A stretch of DNA of 64,000 nucleotides from Lachnospiraceae bacterium (GCA_022483465.1 JAKVNF010000003.1:474001-538000), one strand, 5' to 3'; shown: positions 9,134 to 19,243, numbered from the stretch's first letter. Program-made: numbers and translations. Notes: generated by a model not told the origin, from the letters alone.

Positions 9134-12100
9134 ATGACGAAAGCCTATGAGTTTTCAGCTGAAACAAGAGCTTTTCTTGAGAATATCCCCATTCCGCTCG
9201 CGGTGTACCAGTATGTCGAGGATCAGATCAAGCCGCTTTTGGTCTCCAAGGCCTATCTTGCGCTCTTCGGATACGGCAGCTGCCAGGAGGCCGTATTCAG
9301 CCTCGGCAGGGATCTGTACCGGAATGTTCACCCCGATGACATTGCCCGGATGGAGAAATCCTCCTATGGCTTTGCCACGGGGGATGGTGCGTACGACATT
9401 GTCTTCCGAAATAAGCGGGATGACCAGTCGGAGTACCACCTGATCCACGGAACAGGGCGGTACATCACGGTAGAGGGCGCAAGCATAGCCTTCATCACCT
9501 ACACGGATGAGTCCGCTGAGCCGGGCAGCGACCAGCTGGTCAAGGCGATGCTGACTTCGCTCTCCGGCAGAAACGCCTCCTCGGAGAGTACGGAATTTTC
9601 GAGGCACTACGATGACCTGACGGGTCTGCAGAACATGACCCATTTCCTCGATCACGCCATGGTCGGTATCGGGAAGATCCGGGAGAAGGGGCAGACGCCG
9701 GTGGTCCTGTACTTCGATCTGTGTGGGCTCAAGGAGTACAACGCAAGATATGGCCTCAAGGTCGGAGACAGGCAGATCTGCGCCCTGGCAGAGCTGATTG
9801 AGATGTATTTCGGCAGGGACCGGGCCTCCCGCTTTGAGAGCGACCACTTCGTCGCCTATGCCCGGGAAGATCAGATCGAGTCAAAGCTGGATGCGCTGTT
9901 TTCCCAGATGCGGCAGCAGGGCGGCGGGAACAACCTGGCTGTGAAGACGGGAATCTTCCGGTTTGATCACGATACCGCCAGACTGACCGATGCCTGCGAC
10001 CGGGCAAGACTTGCCTGCGAGTCCATCCCGAGGACAGACGTCTCCGCCTATGCCTGGTTTGACAGCCGGATCCAGGAGGACACCGCCATCAAGTTTCACA
10101 TCCTGCGGAACTTTGAGAAGGCCCTGGAGAACGGCTGGATTCAGGTCTACTATCAGCCTGTGATCCGGGCCATGACAGGATCGGTCTGCAACTGTGAGGC
10201 GCTGGTGCGGTGGATGGATCCTGAGGTCGGCATGATCTCCCCGGGGCGGTTTACCCCATCCTGGAGGAGACAGGTCAGATCTATCAGCTGGATCTGTACA
10301 TGTTTGAACAGGTGTGCCGCGACTACAGCCGGATGAAAAAAGCCGGGAAAAGGCTGATTCCGGTCTCGGTAAACCTGTCCCGCAAGGACTTTCTGCATGA
10401 TGACCTCCCGGATGCCATCGACGGGATCTCCCGGAAGTACAGCGTGCCGCGGGAGTTCACCAACCTGGAGATCACAGAGAGCGCCTTTGTCAAAAATATT
10501 GACAAGGTGGATTCCTTTATCCGTAGGTTCCATGAGATGGGCTACAAGGTCTGGATGGACGACTTCGGGTCGGGGTATTCGTCCCTCGGCGTCCTGAAGC
10601 GGTATTCCTTCGATGAGCTCAAGCTCGACATGTCGTTCCTGCAGGAGTTCGACGAGAATTCCAGACAGATCATCATCTCGATTGTCCGGATGGCGAAGAA
10701 GCTGAACATCTCCACGCTGGCGGAGGGGGTGGAGACCAAAGAGCAGTTCCAGTTCCTGCGGAACATCGGCTGCGAGAAGATTCAGGGCTACTATTTTGCC
10801 CATCCCATGCCGATCCAGGATCTTGCTCCTTATTTCAACCGCCGGGATCTCCCTGTGGAGTCCGCGATGTGGAGATCCTATCTCACAAGCTTAAGCCGCA
10901 TCGACTATCTCACCGATAAGCCGCTCTGCGTCGTGGAGGACGACGGCGCAAAGTTCACCCTCCTGTTTGTCAACGAGGCATACCGGGAGACCCTGGCCAG
11001 GGACAACGTGCGGGATCTGAAGGACTGGGAGAACAAGATGAACACCCCCGGCGATCCGATCCATATCTTTCACAGAAGATATGCAGATCAGCAGCTGAGA
11101 AAGCTCCCGGGCCCGCAGACCACGGCCTATCCCTCCGGGGATCACTACATGCAGCTTGTGGGATCCGTCGTGGCAAAGCAGGAAAACCACTATCTCTACA
11201 TCACCCACATCCAGTACGTGGAACTCAACGTCGAGAATTTCCAGCAGGTGACGATGGAGGCCATGAGCGATCTCTACTACATGTGCAGCGACATCGCCAT
11301 CTATGACCTCTCCCATGGCACGGTGCAGGGCTTGAAGGCCTCCCTCTCAGACCAGCCCATGGGCGTGGGCGGCGAGCACAGGGACCTGTCTACCGTTGTA
11401 AATGTCTGGAAGATGAATTACTGCTACCTTCCGGATCAGGACCGGTTTGCGCAGTTCATCGACATCTCCACCCTAAAGTCCCGTCTGGAACAGGAGCACA
11501 GCCATGCCCTCATGGGGATGTTCCGGAGCATCACGGCATCGGGGGAGTACCAGTGGTTCCTCCACATCATTGTTCCGATGCAGCGGTCGGATTTCAACAA
11601 GGCCCTGCATGTCACCATCCATGCCGGACAGCAGAGAGCAGACCTTGAAGAACTCCTCCCGTCGCTCACCGATACCGCAGAAAGGCAGCCGGAGATCGGG
11701 ATAACCGATTCGGTGCTCTGGCAGAATCTGGTCATGAATGCGGACTTCATGTATTTCTGGAAGGATGCCAACCGGAGGTTTGTCGGCGCAAGCGAGAGCT
11801 TTCTGAAATACTATGGTATGCACTCGGAGAAGGAGATCATCGGGAGAACCGATGAGGACATGATGTGGCACATTGACCCGGAACCCTTCAAGAAGATCGA
11901 GGAGAAGGTCCTGCGGTGCGGAATGAAGTCCTACTTGCAGAGAGGAGAGTGCATTGTGGCCGGCAAGAACCGGGAGATCTTCGCCAGCAAGATCCCGGTC
12001 TTCCGCGATGGCAGGATCATCGGGATTCTGGGAACCGTGATCGATGGGGAAAAGGAGAAGTGCTTCTTCGAAAGAGAGGAAAAGCGCTCCACGGTTGATC

Positions 12101-12558
12101 CGGTCACGGGACTCTCCAATACCCGCGGCATCTCGGACAGTGTCTATTCCTATCTCATGGAACACTGGCGCTCCGGCGATGACTTTGCGATGATCGAGGT
12201 GTCCGTCCCGGAGTACCGGGAAATCGTAAAGCTGTACGGAAACAGCTCCGGGGACAGCCTGCTGCGGGAAGTCGCCACCATCCTGAGAAACAGCAGCGGG
12301 ACGAGCTGCGTGATCGGAAGAGTTCAGGACAGCTATTTCTGCGTCCTGATGAAGTTCGGCGGGAAGGAAGAGGTGAGGGATCTTGCGGGCAGGATCCGGA
12401 CCGGCATCGAATCCGTGAGAAGCGCCGGAGAGTGGAGCGGCAACTGCAGCGCCACGATCAAGGCGACCTTCACAGACCGCTCGAGCCGCGATCCCAACGC
12501 CTACACCCGCGGACTCTCCGGCCTGATCCTGAACAGTCGTGACAGCGAAGACCTTTGA
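9134..12558 (+). pseudogene. PAS-GGDEF-EAL-PAS-GGDEF signalling protein, split by a frameshift
   Basis: A c-di-GMP phosphodiesterase-type protein of ~1140 codons that breaks near 10251. Start is ATG 9134 after AGGAGG. Order: PAS-like N-terminus; degenerate GGDEF (RFESDHFVAYA instead of GGDEF); EAL; a long middle region with a second PAS-like domain (FWKDANRRFVGASESFLKYYG, about 11755-11815); a second degenerate GGDEF (IGRVQDSYFCVLM). The EAL catalytic parts are all present: NCEALVRW, NLEITES, DDFGSGYSSL, DELKLDMSFL, AEGVET, QGYYFAHPMP. The first frame ends at 10336 in nonsense after GRFT; one missing base in the GRFIPILEETGQIYQL segment explains it, because the second frame resumes with ILEETGQIYQLDLYMFEQV. 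If the indel is real, the EAL domain lacks its first strand and is inactive; if it is a read error, the protein is a likely active phosphodiesterase. It lies directly after the cyclase gene. Confidence 0.85.
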
Positions 12559-12610
12559 GGAAGGGAAGCCTTTTTGGGGTCCCTGTACCGAAAAAGCGTA
12601 TGCAAACATA

Positions 12611-12660
12611 AACGCGGAACCCGAAGTGGGACAAAACCCACCTCGCGTTCCGCGCTTTTC
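12611..12660 (+). terminator. terminator after the EAL gene
   Basis: Hairpin ACGCGGAAC..GTGGG pairing with CCCAC..GTTCCGCG, loop ACAAAA, followed by CTTTTCTTT. Confidence 0.75.
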
Positions 12661-12825
12661 TTTGCTTGATTCCTGCCCCAGTCAAAAGGCGCTATAACCC
12701 GGTGTATGCGTCATCTGCGCTGTTTGCAAATTTCTGCTCCGAGAGCCATTTCTCCTCGGCGTCATAATGAATACAGGCGCGGAAACCCCGCCGCTTGCAG
12801 CGGGGAGGAGCACCGTCCCCCTTTC

Positions 12826-13145
12826 TCAAATAAAAGCTCCGGCATGATGCAATATCCGCAACCTACTGACAGATACGCTTTTGCCTGAATTCAGTACAAC
12901 CGCTGTGCCGTTGTTGTGTGTCCCAACTGCAACATAGTTGTGCTTTTTATACATTACCTGTGTTCCCGGCTGAATCGGGTAACGCTGCTTTCGAACTGCG
13001 ATACGTCCTTTGCTTACCTTTTTTCCGTGAAGGATCCGCAGGTTCTTTTTACCATTCCGAGGCTCTGAACGGTTTGTTCTGCCACAGGACAGATCTGATC
13101 CGGACTTTTTGACACCATCCCCGATATCAATATACTTTGCGTCAT
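12826..13145 (-). pseudogene. IscB-type (RRXRR/HNH) nuclease, C-terminal remnant
   Basis: About 105 codons in frame up to the IS91 boundary at 13145/13146, reading DAKYIDIGDGVKKSG, CGRTNRSEPRNGKKNLRI, HGKKVSKGRIAVRKQRYPIQPG, then VAVGTHNNGTAVVL and ending HHAGAFI. I recognise this as the C-terminal part of IscB-like proteins (RRXRR domain, RuvC, HNH; members of the IS605/IscB-TnpB world) from the KxSKGRxxxRKxRYPxQPGD stretch and the following GTxNxG. The RuvC and HNH parts are gone, and the sequence beyond the IS at 16040 does not continue the gene. 3' of it, around 12789-12808, is a CCCCGC/GCGGGG hairpin. Family assignment is from recall, not a search. Confidence 0.65.
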
Positions 13146-13385
13146 AAATTGTGAAGGATAGTTGCCGGTTCCCGTAGGGGGCCGGCAACTATCCTTTGTT
13201 TTGAACCGAATCGCTCTCAGCGTAGACTATGGGAATAGTTAGGAATTTTTAGCATCCGACTTGGCTTGAATACCCTGGCTCAGAAACCCATCTTTCTTCT
13301 TCTGAACCGTTGACCGGGTGGGATTTACAGACGTTGTGACATGAGAAATAGGCCATCCGGGCAGATGACCTGAAAAGAATCTTTA

Positions 13386-14792
13386 TTAAAAGCGCGGATG
13401 GGAGACATCCAACATTCCATCCGGTCCCCGGCAATACCGGGGTATTTCGATATAGCTGCTTCCTTCAACCTTCCCCATTGCTCTGAGATAGATCGCTGTC
13501 TTATCCATGCTGAAGAGAAAGGCATGCATCTGTGCCCCACAGTTGGAGCAGCGGGCCGGATCCTTATCAAAAAGGGCCTTCATGACCTCACAGCTTTTCA
13601 TTCCGCGAATCAGACTCGGTACATATTCATCACCCAGAATTTCGTGGATCCTTGCAAGCTTCTTTTTACGGACATTCCCGGCAAGATACCCTGCCATCCG
13701 GATCTTGCGTACTCCCTTCGGAAGGATGTGAAGTGAAAACCGTCGGATGAATTCTTCCGGCGTGAGTACCATGTCCTTCTTGTCATACGAGCCATCGGTA
13801 TGATAGTCCTTGTACTCAAACGTGATACCGCTGTCCGAGACGTCCCTGATCCGGGAGGATGTGATTGCCGTTCTGTCGGCGTACCGCCCAAAATAACCTA
13901 TGACATCCTCCACATCCGGAAGTGACGGATCCCGTTCTCTGTCTTCTTCAGAATAAGAGCCATACCTCTTGAGGTTGACATTCCAAAGGCACTTGTAGCA
14001 CTCGTCGCATAAATTCTGGAATGACTCCTCACTCTCATAAGGTGCGGCAGAGCCATTGAAGGATAGTTTTCCCTTTCTGTAGAGCCGCTTGAGTCCTCTC
14101 ATGAAGTGCTTCCGGTATCGTCCGGATATCTTCTGGACAGGGAGGAAGAAGCCCCTGATCTTCTTAAAGGAGGCGTCATCCGGTGTCAGTCCGCCTGCGG
14201 AGATCAGCACGTGCAGGTGGTAGTGGAGCGTCATACTGCTCCCAAAAGTGTGGAGCACCATGATGATTCCGGGCTTAATGTTGTGCCTTTCAAGGCAGAG
14301 CTCCAGAAGGGCATCCTGCGCGGAATGAAACAGAAGATCCAGCAGAGCCTTCTGATTGTTGTAGATCAACTCATTCAGATCGTGGGGAACCGTGAACACA
14401 AGATGATGGTAGGACATCCCGTGAATGACTTCGGACCTGCGCTCAGCGATCCACTTTTCACGGCGAAAAAAGCCACAGCAGGGGCAGTTCGAGTTGCCGC
14501 AGGATCTCGGTGTAAACGAAATTTCTCCGCAGTCAGGGCAGATGGAGACAATATAACCCAGATCTCCCGTGCCGCATTGTGCCATGAGACGGAGAATCTT
14601 CACCTTTTCGGGCGGCATTTCCTTTCCGTGCTTTGCCAGATAGTCTGGGAGAAATCTCCGGAAGATCTGGCGGATTCGATATCTTGAAGGCTCTTTTTCC
14701 TGTCTGAAGCCGGTAATGCATCTGCGGACTCTGATCGCAGTCTGACTGTCAGGAAGGCGGAAGGTTCTGCCTGGCCGGCTCGAGGGTACCAT
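13386..14792 (-). CDS. tnpA: IS91-family (HUH) transposase, copy 1
   Basis: Rolling-circle transposase. An N-terminal zinc-binding domain has CPDCGE and CGNSNCPCCG. The HUH motif is visible as HYHLHVLISAGG, and candidate catalytic tyrosines follow in SGRYRKHFMRGLKRLY. A second Cys pair, CSNCGAQMHAF, lies near the C-terminus. The frame is open up to ATG 14870 (494 residues), but that start overlaps the recombinase by 65 bases; ATG 14792 (468 residues) lies just after the recombinase stop and is my choice. Neither has a strong ribosome site. The encoded protein is identical to that of copy 2 at 41994. Confidence 0.88.
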   Translation of the reverse strand: MVPSSRPGRTFRLPDSQTAIRVRRCITGFRQEKEPSRYRIRQIFRRFLPDYLAKHGKEMPPEKVKILRLMAQCGTGDLGYIVSICPDCGEISFTPRSCGNSNCPCCGFFRREKWIAERRSEVIHGMSYHHLVFTVPHDLNELIYNNQKALLDLLFHSAQDALLELCLERHNIKPGIIMVLHTFGSSMTLHYHLHVLISAGGLTPDDASFKKIRGFFLPVQKISGRYRKHFMRGLKRLYRKGKLSFNGSAAPYESEESFQNLCDECYKCLWNVNLKRYGSYSEEDRERDPSLPDVEDVIGYFGRYADRTAITSSRIRDVSDSGITFEYKDYHTDGSYDKKDMVLTPEEFIRRFSLHILPKGVRKIRMAGYLAGNVRKKKLARIHEILGDEYVPSLIRGMKSCEVMKALFDKDPARCSNCGAQMHAFLFSMDKTAIYLRAMGKVEGSSYIEIPRYCRGPDGMLDVSHPRF

Positions 14793-14805
14793 CTTTTTTG
14801 TTTTT

Positions 14806-15726
14806 TCAGAGCGCGAAGCCGTTTCCGTCGAAGGGGTTTGCAACGTTTTTTCTCTCCTGAAGCTGACCATCCAGCTGTACGTAGATCATCGTGGAAGCAA
14901 TGGAGCGGTGCCGAAGTCTGACCTGTACCTGAAAGAGATCAGCGCCGCCCTGATAGTAGAAAAGCGCATGGGCGTGTCGGAGGGAATGGAAATGATATCC
15001 GCGGTTTTCCCATCCGAGTTCTTTCAGGCGCTTCTGAAAGAAGCGCTGCACTGCTCCGTCAGACAGATGATGTGCGGCATCTCTGCCGGGAAAAAGGTAG
15101 TCCCCCTCTCCGGCATCCCGACGGAATCTTTTGAAGTAGAAGTAGAGCATCCGCGCGAGATCTTTTGGAAGTTCGACCTTCCCTTCATTTCGGTTCTTGC
15201 TGACTTCCGCACGAATTGTGATCTGCATTCTTTTGATGGAGATATCACCGAAGCGCAGAGACAGGACTTCATTCAGACGGAGCGCACAGCCAAAGCAGAG
15301 GGCGAGAATCAGGCGGTTTCTCGGATCTTTCGTCCCCATAATCAGCTTCTGCACTTCCTGACGCGTCGGTACCTTCGGGAGGGTATGATCCACCTTCATC
15401 AGCGGAAGGTTTTCCAGAGGGATGGGAGCATGCGCAACGGAAGCACGATAACGCCGGATGCTGACGTTGTAGACGTTGACAGATCTGGGCTTAAGTTCTT
15501 TCCCGCCTTTGCTTCTGGGCTTATGGAGATAAACGAGAAAACTCTGAAGCTGTTCAAGAGCAGCATCATCGAGGGATACATGATAGGTTTTCTCAAGCCA
15601 TTCAAAGCACTCGAAGACGGTTTGCAGATAGCCCTGAATGGTAGACTCGCGGTAGTCGATCAGGGACAGGAACACTTCCAGTTTGGACAGTTCGGTTTTG
15701 AATTTCGGGGAATCAAGGTATCTCAT
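14806..15726 (-). CDS. tyrosine recombinase of the IS91 element, copy 1
   Basis: 306 residues, phage-integrase fold. N-terminal SAM-like core-binding domain (residues ~1-100), then the catalytic domain with the first Arg in CALRLNEVLSLR, HSLRHAHALF (H-x-x-R and following H) and RHRSIASTMIYVQL with the nucleophile Tyr. All four key positions are present. It precedes the transposase with a 13-base gap to ATG 14792. Its role in IS91 relatives that carry such a gene is unclear; it may resolve multimers or assist integration. It differs from the copy 2 protein at about seven positions, including CFEW/CCEW and ALCFG/ALGFG. Confidence 0.9.
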   Translation of the reverse strand: MRYLDSPKFKTELSKLEVFLSLIDYRESTIQGYLQTVFECFEWLEKTYHVSLDDAALEQLQSFLVYLHKPRSKGGKELKPRSVNVYNVSIRRYRASVAHAPIPLENLPLMKVDHTLPKVPTRQEVQKLIMGTKDPRNRLILALCFGCALRLNEVLSLRFGDISIKRMQITIRAEVSKNRNEGKVELPKDLARMLYFYFKRFRRDAGEGDYLFPGRDAAHHLSDGAVQRFFQKRLKELGWENRGYHFHSLRHAHALFYYQGGADLFQVQVRLRHRSIASTMIYVQLDGQLQERKNVANPFDGNGFAL

Positions 15727-16045
15727 GAAATCGTTCCGGCAATGATGGTATGGGGATGAAACTCATGATTGGCCGGCCGACAAAGATGGGGCTTGCAGAT
15801 TTGCAAGGGACTTGATAAACTCACCTTGCTTATGAGAGCCCCATGGATGAACGCTCGACGCCAATCAAGGTCATCTGTGGGTTATTTTTTTGTAGAATAC
15901 AGAAAAGAGGAAGAGATGACAAGATCATTTCTTCCTCTTTTGTCTATGCTGAAGTTTGTCATGGTATCCCCAACAGAGAAAGCTGTGAGCTTTAGGGATA
16001 ACTTTGATGGAGCATCGCGCTCGCGCGATTTGGTTCAAAATCCGA

Positions 16046-16093
16046 CCAGACAAAAACAGCGGAACGCAGGGGCAAAAGCCCTTGTGTTCCGCT
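16046..16093 (-). terminator. terminator of the uxaCB transcript
   Basis: Read on -, AGCGGAACACAAGGGC pairs with GCCC-type/GCGTTCCGCT across a TTTT-containing loop and is followed by GTTTTTG. It sits between uxaB and the IS91 end, only seven bases from the element. Confidence 0.85.
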
Positions 16094-16137
16094 ATTTCAG
16101 ATTGATTCTAGCTTATTGCGAGGAAGAGGAGAGCAGA

Positions 16138-17634
16138 TCAGAGCACGCTCTTGTACGCAGCCTCTGCGCCGTCCTTGCGGATCTTCTCGAGATCTGCGTA
16201 CACGGTGTCCTCCAGGCCTGCGATCTTGGTCAGATCCTGATCCCACATCTTCTCGTTGGAGAGGACGTCGTGGACCAGTGTCTTGTCATCTGCATCCTTG
16301 TGAGCCCAGTAGAAGTCCAGAACCCAGGCATCATCCTGGATCCGATACTCGTTGCCCTTGGCGCGCTTTGCGACCAGAGCATCCGCCTCGCGTCTCTGCA
16401 GATCGGTGCTGTAGAAGGCGATGTAGGCGGCAAAGCCCATGCACAGTGCCTGGGGCAGCTTGCCGAACTTCTCGAAGTACTCAAGCAGTGACGGAAGATC
16501 TCTTGCCTTCCACTTGGAGGTGGAGTTCAGGGAGATGCTCATCAGCAGGTGATCGACGAAGGGGTTGTTGAACCGGTCGGTCACAGCAGCGGCGAAGTGC
16601 TCGCAGTCCGCCTTGTCCAGCGGCAGGATCGGGATGACCTCGTCGTAGAGGATCTTGTTCATGAATGCGTGGATCGTCTCGTTGTGCATGCAGTCGCGGA
16701 CGATGTCCTGGCCGGCGAGATATGCGCCGAGGACAAATCCGGTGTGTGCGCCGTTGAGGATGCGGACCTTTCTCTTCTTGTAAGGAGCAACCTCCGGGAC
16801 GACATGGACGTTGAGGCCGGCCTTCTTGAAGGGCAGCTTGTCCTCCAGGGCCTTGGGTCCCTCGATGTACCAGACACCGAAGACCTCGCCCACATCCAGG
16901 AGCGCATCCTCATAGCCGTTCTCCTTCGTCAGCTCCTCGACCTCCTTGGGATCGCGGATTCTGCCAGGGACGATGCGGTCCACCAGAGTGGAGCAGAAGA
17001 GGCAGTCATTCTCGATGTAGGAGGCGAAGTCATCGCCCAGGTTCCAATCCTTTGCGTGCTTTAACACATCCTTCTTGAGCTCCTGGCCATTGGCGTCGAT
17101 GAGCTCGCAGGAGAGGAAGACGATACCGGGCTTTCCAGCCTTGAAGCGCTCGTACAGGAGCACGGTCACCTTGGCCGGGAAGGATGCCGGCGGGCAGTCG
17201 GTCATCTTGCAGGAGGGATCATAGGTGATGCCGGCCTCGGTGGTGTTGGAAGCCATGTACTCGAGGTCATCGCTGACTGCGATCTGGCGGATCTTCTCCC
17301 AGTCTGCCGCATCATAGGGGTTGTAGCAGGCATCCACCACGGAGATCACCCGCTTGTTGTTGACGGGCTGGCCGTTCTCCGAGCCGCGAAGATAGAGGGT
17401 GTAGAGACCCTGCTGCTCGTTGATGAGCCCCGTCAGGCCCTGGGAGATGGGCTGCACCAGAGCGACCTTTCCGTTCCAGTCCGCCTTCTCGTTGGACATA
17501 TCAAACCAGTAGTCCACGAAAGCCCGGAGGAAGTTTCCCTCACCGAACTGCAGTACCTTGACCGGTGCCGACTCCTTGATGTACCCGGTGTAGCCGGACT
17601 TCTTCAACACGTCATAGTTTAACTTCTGCGCCAT
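16138..17634 (-). CDS. uxaB: tagaturonate reductase
   Basis: 498 residues of the polyol/mannitol dehydrogenase family. The NAD-binding N-terminal half starts with PVKVLQFGEGNFLRAFVDYW (FGxGNFxRaF, typical of UxaB) and has LVDRIVPGR. The C-terminal half has VRILNGAHTGFVLGAYLAG, the KxxxxNxxH-like catalytic part (K in the RKVRILNGAH segment). It reduces D-tagaturonate to D-altronate with NADH in galacturonate catabolism. I use ATG 17634 (GAAGGGA upstream) instead of the ATG 11 codons earlier, which has no ribosome site. It lies 57 bases after uxaC in the same direction. uxaA (altronate dehydratase) is not in the window. Confidence 0.93.
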   Translation of the reverse strand: MAQKLNYDVLKKSGYTGYIKESAPVKVLQFGEGNFLRAFVDYWFDMSNEKADWNGKVALVQPISQGLTGLINEQQGLYTLYLRGSENGQPVNNKRVISVVDACYNPYDAADWEKIRQIAVSDDLEYMASNTTEAGITYDPSCKMTDCPPASFPAKVTVLLYERFKAGKPGIVFLSCELIDANGQELKKDVLKHAKDWNLGDDFASYIENDCLFCSTLVDRIVPGRIRDPKEVEELTKENGYEDALLDVGEVFGVWYIEGPKALEDKLPFKKAGLNVHVVPEVAPYKKRKVRILNGAHTGFVLGAYLAGQDIVRDCMHNETIHAFMNKILYDEVIPILPLDKADCEHFAAAVTDRFNNPFVDHLLMSISLNSTSKWKARDLPSLLEYFEKFGKLPQALCMGFAAYIAFYSTDLQRREADALVAKRAKGNEYRIQDDAWVLDFYWAHKDADDKTLVHDVLSNEKMWDQDLTKIAGLEDTVYADLEKIRKDGAEAAYKSVL

Positions 17635-17691
17635 TTTTGGTTTTCCCTTCTGTGCCCCTTTCGGCACCCCAAATGATTATGCAACGGAATG

Positions 17692-19125
17692 TCAGATTCC
17701 GAAATACCGCTCTGCGTTGGTGTAGCTGATGCCCTGGACGATCTTCTTGAGGCTGTCCTCGTCGTCCGGATACTCGCCGTCCTCCACCCACTGGCCGATC
17801 AGGTTGCAGGCGATGCGGCGGAAGTAGTCATGTCTCGTGTAGGAGAGGAAGGAGCGGGAGTCGGTGAGCATGCCGACAAAGTTCCCGAGAAGTCCGAGGT
17901 TTGCCAGGGACTTCATCTGTGCCTCCATACCGTCTCTCGTATCCAGGAACCACCATGCGGCGCCCAGCTGCATCTTGCCGGGGATCTCGTCGCTCTGGAA
18001 GCAGCCGAGGCAGGTCGTGATCTGGTTGAAGTCCGCCTCGTCCAAAGAGAAGACGATGGTCTTGGGAAGCTCGCCGGTCTCATCGAGGGCGGAGAAGAGC
18101 TCAGCCAGCTGGTTGTAGCAGGTGCTCTTTGCGATCATATCGAAGCCCGTGTCCGGTCCCTCGAGACGGAACATGCGCTTGTTGTTGTCTCTCGTGCAGG
18201 AGTAGTGGATCTCCATGACGATGTTTTCCTTGTGGTACTTGCGTGCCAGGGAGAGGAGAACGGTGGTCTGGTACTTCTCGATCTCCTCGGTGGTCAGTGC
18301 CTCGCCCTTCATGGCCTTGCGGAAAATGCCGTCTGCCTCCTCGAGAGAGCAGGTGCGGAAGGGAACGTAGTCGAGACCGTGATCGGAAGCGCGGCAGCCG
18401 TGGGCCTTGAAGAAGTCAATCCGCGCGTTCAGTGCATCGAGAACCTCCTGGATCGAGGCAAAATGCTCTTTGCCGACGCTGGCTGCGAGCTTGTCCATGT
18501 ATGCGGCAAAGCCGGGGCGCTGGATGTTGACCGCCTTGTCCGGACGGAAGGAAGGGCAGACCATGAAGCCGAGGTCCTTGACCTTTGCGAGCTTCTCGTG
18601 CCACTCCAGGGAGTCCGCCGGGTCATCGGTGGTGCCGACGTACTTCACGTTGCTCTGGCGGATGATGCCACGCACGGTCAGATTCGGATCATGCTGGAGC
18701 ATATCCGAGGTCTTGTCCCAGATCGCCTTGGCGTTCTTCTCGGTCAGGGGCTCGGTGATACCGAAGTACTTGTGGAGCTCGAGATTGCTCCAGTGGTACA
18801 TGGGATTGCCGATTGCCATCTCCAGGGCCTTGGTGAAGGCCAGGAACTTGTCGTAGGGATCCGCATTGCCGGTGACCAGCTCCTCCGGAACGCCGTTGCT
18901 GCGCATCACTCTCCACTTGTAGTGGTCTCCGAAGTAGGAGCCGTCCGGGTTCTTTCCTCCGAGCCAGACCTGCGCGATGTTGTCATAGCGGCGGTCCTCA
19001 TAGATCTCCTTGGGCGGGATGTGGCAGTGGTAGTCGATGATCGGCATGTCCTCTGCATAGTCATGAAACAGGTGCTTGGCTGTCTCATTCTTCAGCATGA
19101 AATCCTTGTCCATAAATGCCTTCAT
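17692..19125 (-). CDS. uxaC: uronate (glucuronate/galacturonate) isomerase
   Basis: 477 residues of the amidohydrolase superfamily. It interconverts D-galacturonate with D-tagaturonate and D-glucuronate with D-fructuronate. The metal-binding H-x-H is in MPIIDYHCHIPPKEIYEDRR; WKWRVMR-like (YKWRVMRSNGV) and LEMAIGNPMYHWSNLEL follow, as in UxaC. The late block FVGMLTDSRSFLSYTRHDYFRR holds the substrate-binding Arg residues. The start ATG 19125 follows AAGGAGATA. Two LacI/CcpA-type palindromes lie upstream (19174, 19230), so it is probably repressed without pectin sugars. Confidence 0.95.
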   Translation of the reverse strand: MKAFMDKDFMLKNETAKHLFHDYAEDMPIIDYHCHIPPKEIYEDRRYDNIAQVWLGGKNPDGSYFGDHYKWRVMRSNGVPEELVTGNADPYDKFLAFTKALEMAIGNPMYHWSNLELHKYFGITEPLTEKNAKAIWDKTSDMLQHDPNLTVRGIIRQSNVKYVGTTDDPADSLEWHEKLAKVKDLGFMVCPSFRPDKAVNIQRPGFAAYMDKLAASVGKEHFASIQEVLDALNARIDFFKAHGCRASDHGLDYVPFRTCSLEEADGIFRKAMKGEALTTEEIEKYQTTVLLSLARKYHKENIVMEIHYSCTRDNNKRMFRLEGPDTGFDMIAKSTCYNQLAELFSALDETGELPKTIVFSLDEADFNQITTCLGCFQSDEIPGKMQLGAAWWFLDTRDGMEAQMKSLANLGLLGNFVGMLTDSRSFLSYTRHDYFRRIACNLIGQWVEDGEYPDDEDSLKKIVQGISYTNAERYFGI

Positions 19126-19173
19126 GGAAGTATCTCCTTTCGATATTTGATCGCAATTACGGTCCCCCTGTGA

Positions 19174-19187
19174 TGTAAGGACTTACA
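19174..19187. promoter_or_regulatory. LacI-type operator upstream of uxaC
   Basis: TGTAAG-GA-CTTACA, perfect 6-bp arms, 49 bases before the uxaC start. It is the same half-site as at 19230, 20344 and 58434. Confidence 0.65.
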
Positions 19188-19229
19188 CGAAAAATATATT
19201 CCCATCATACCGTCCCGTCAAGAAGAAAT

Positions 19230-19243
19230 TGTAAGCGTTTACA
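19230..19243. promoter_or_regulatory. LacI/CcpA-type operator upstream of uxaC
   Basis: TGTAAGCGTTTACA matches the degenerate CcpA cre pattern TGWAANCGNTNWCA and also LacI-family operators in general. It is between the divergent-end of the LacI gene and uxaC, 105 bases before uxaC. Confidence 0.65.

Larger units (their letters stand above)
13146..16039 (-). mobile_element. IS91-family element with tyrosine recombinase, copy 1 (2894 bp)
   Basis: Boundaries come from comparison with the second copy at 41754-44649: identity starts at AAATTGTGAAGG (13146) and ends at TTTGGTTCAAA (16039). Flanks differ and there is no target duplication, as expected for IS91 rolling-circle elements. Reading on -, the order is recombinase, transposase. 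The transposase 3' end faces 13146, so that side should be the ori end; it carries a perfect 15-bp inverted repeat (13154-13168 with 13182-13196, loop 13 bases). The other end has ATCGCGC-TC-GCGCGAT at 16014-16029, next to GGTTCAAA. The two copies differ by a few bases and by a T-run length. It truncates an iscB gene. Confidence 0.88.

Noticed and set aside
14908-15759. 283-codon + frame across the IS91 recombinase (also 43516-44367)
   Set aside because: Reverse reading of a gene with intact catalytic motifs; conserved between copies only because the DNA is.
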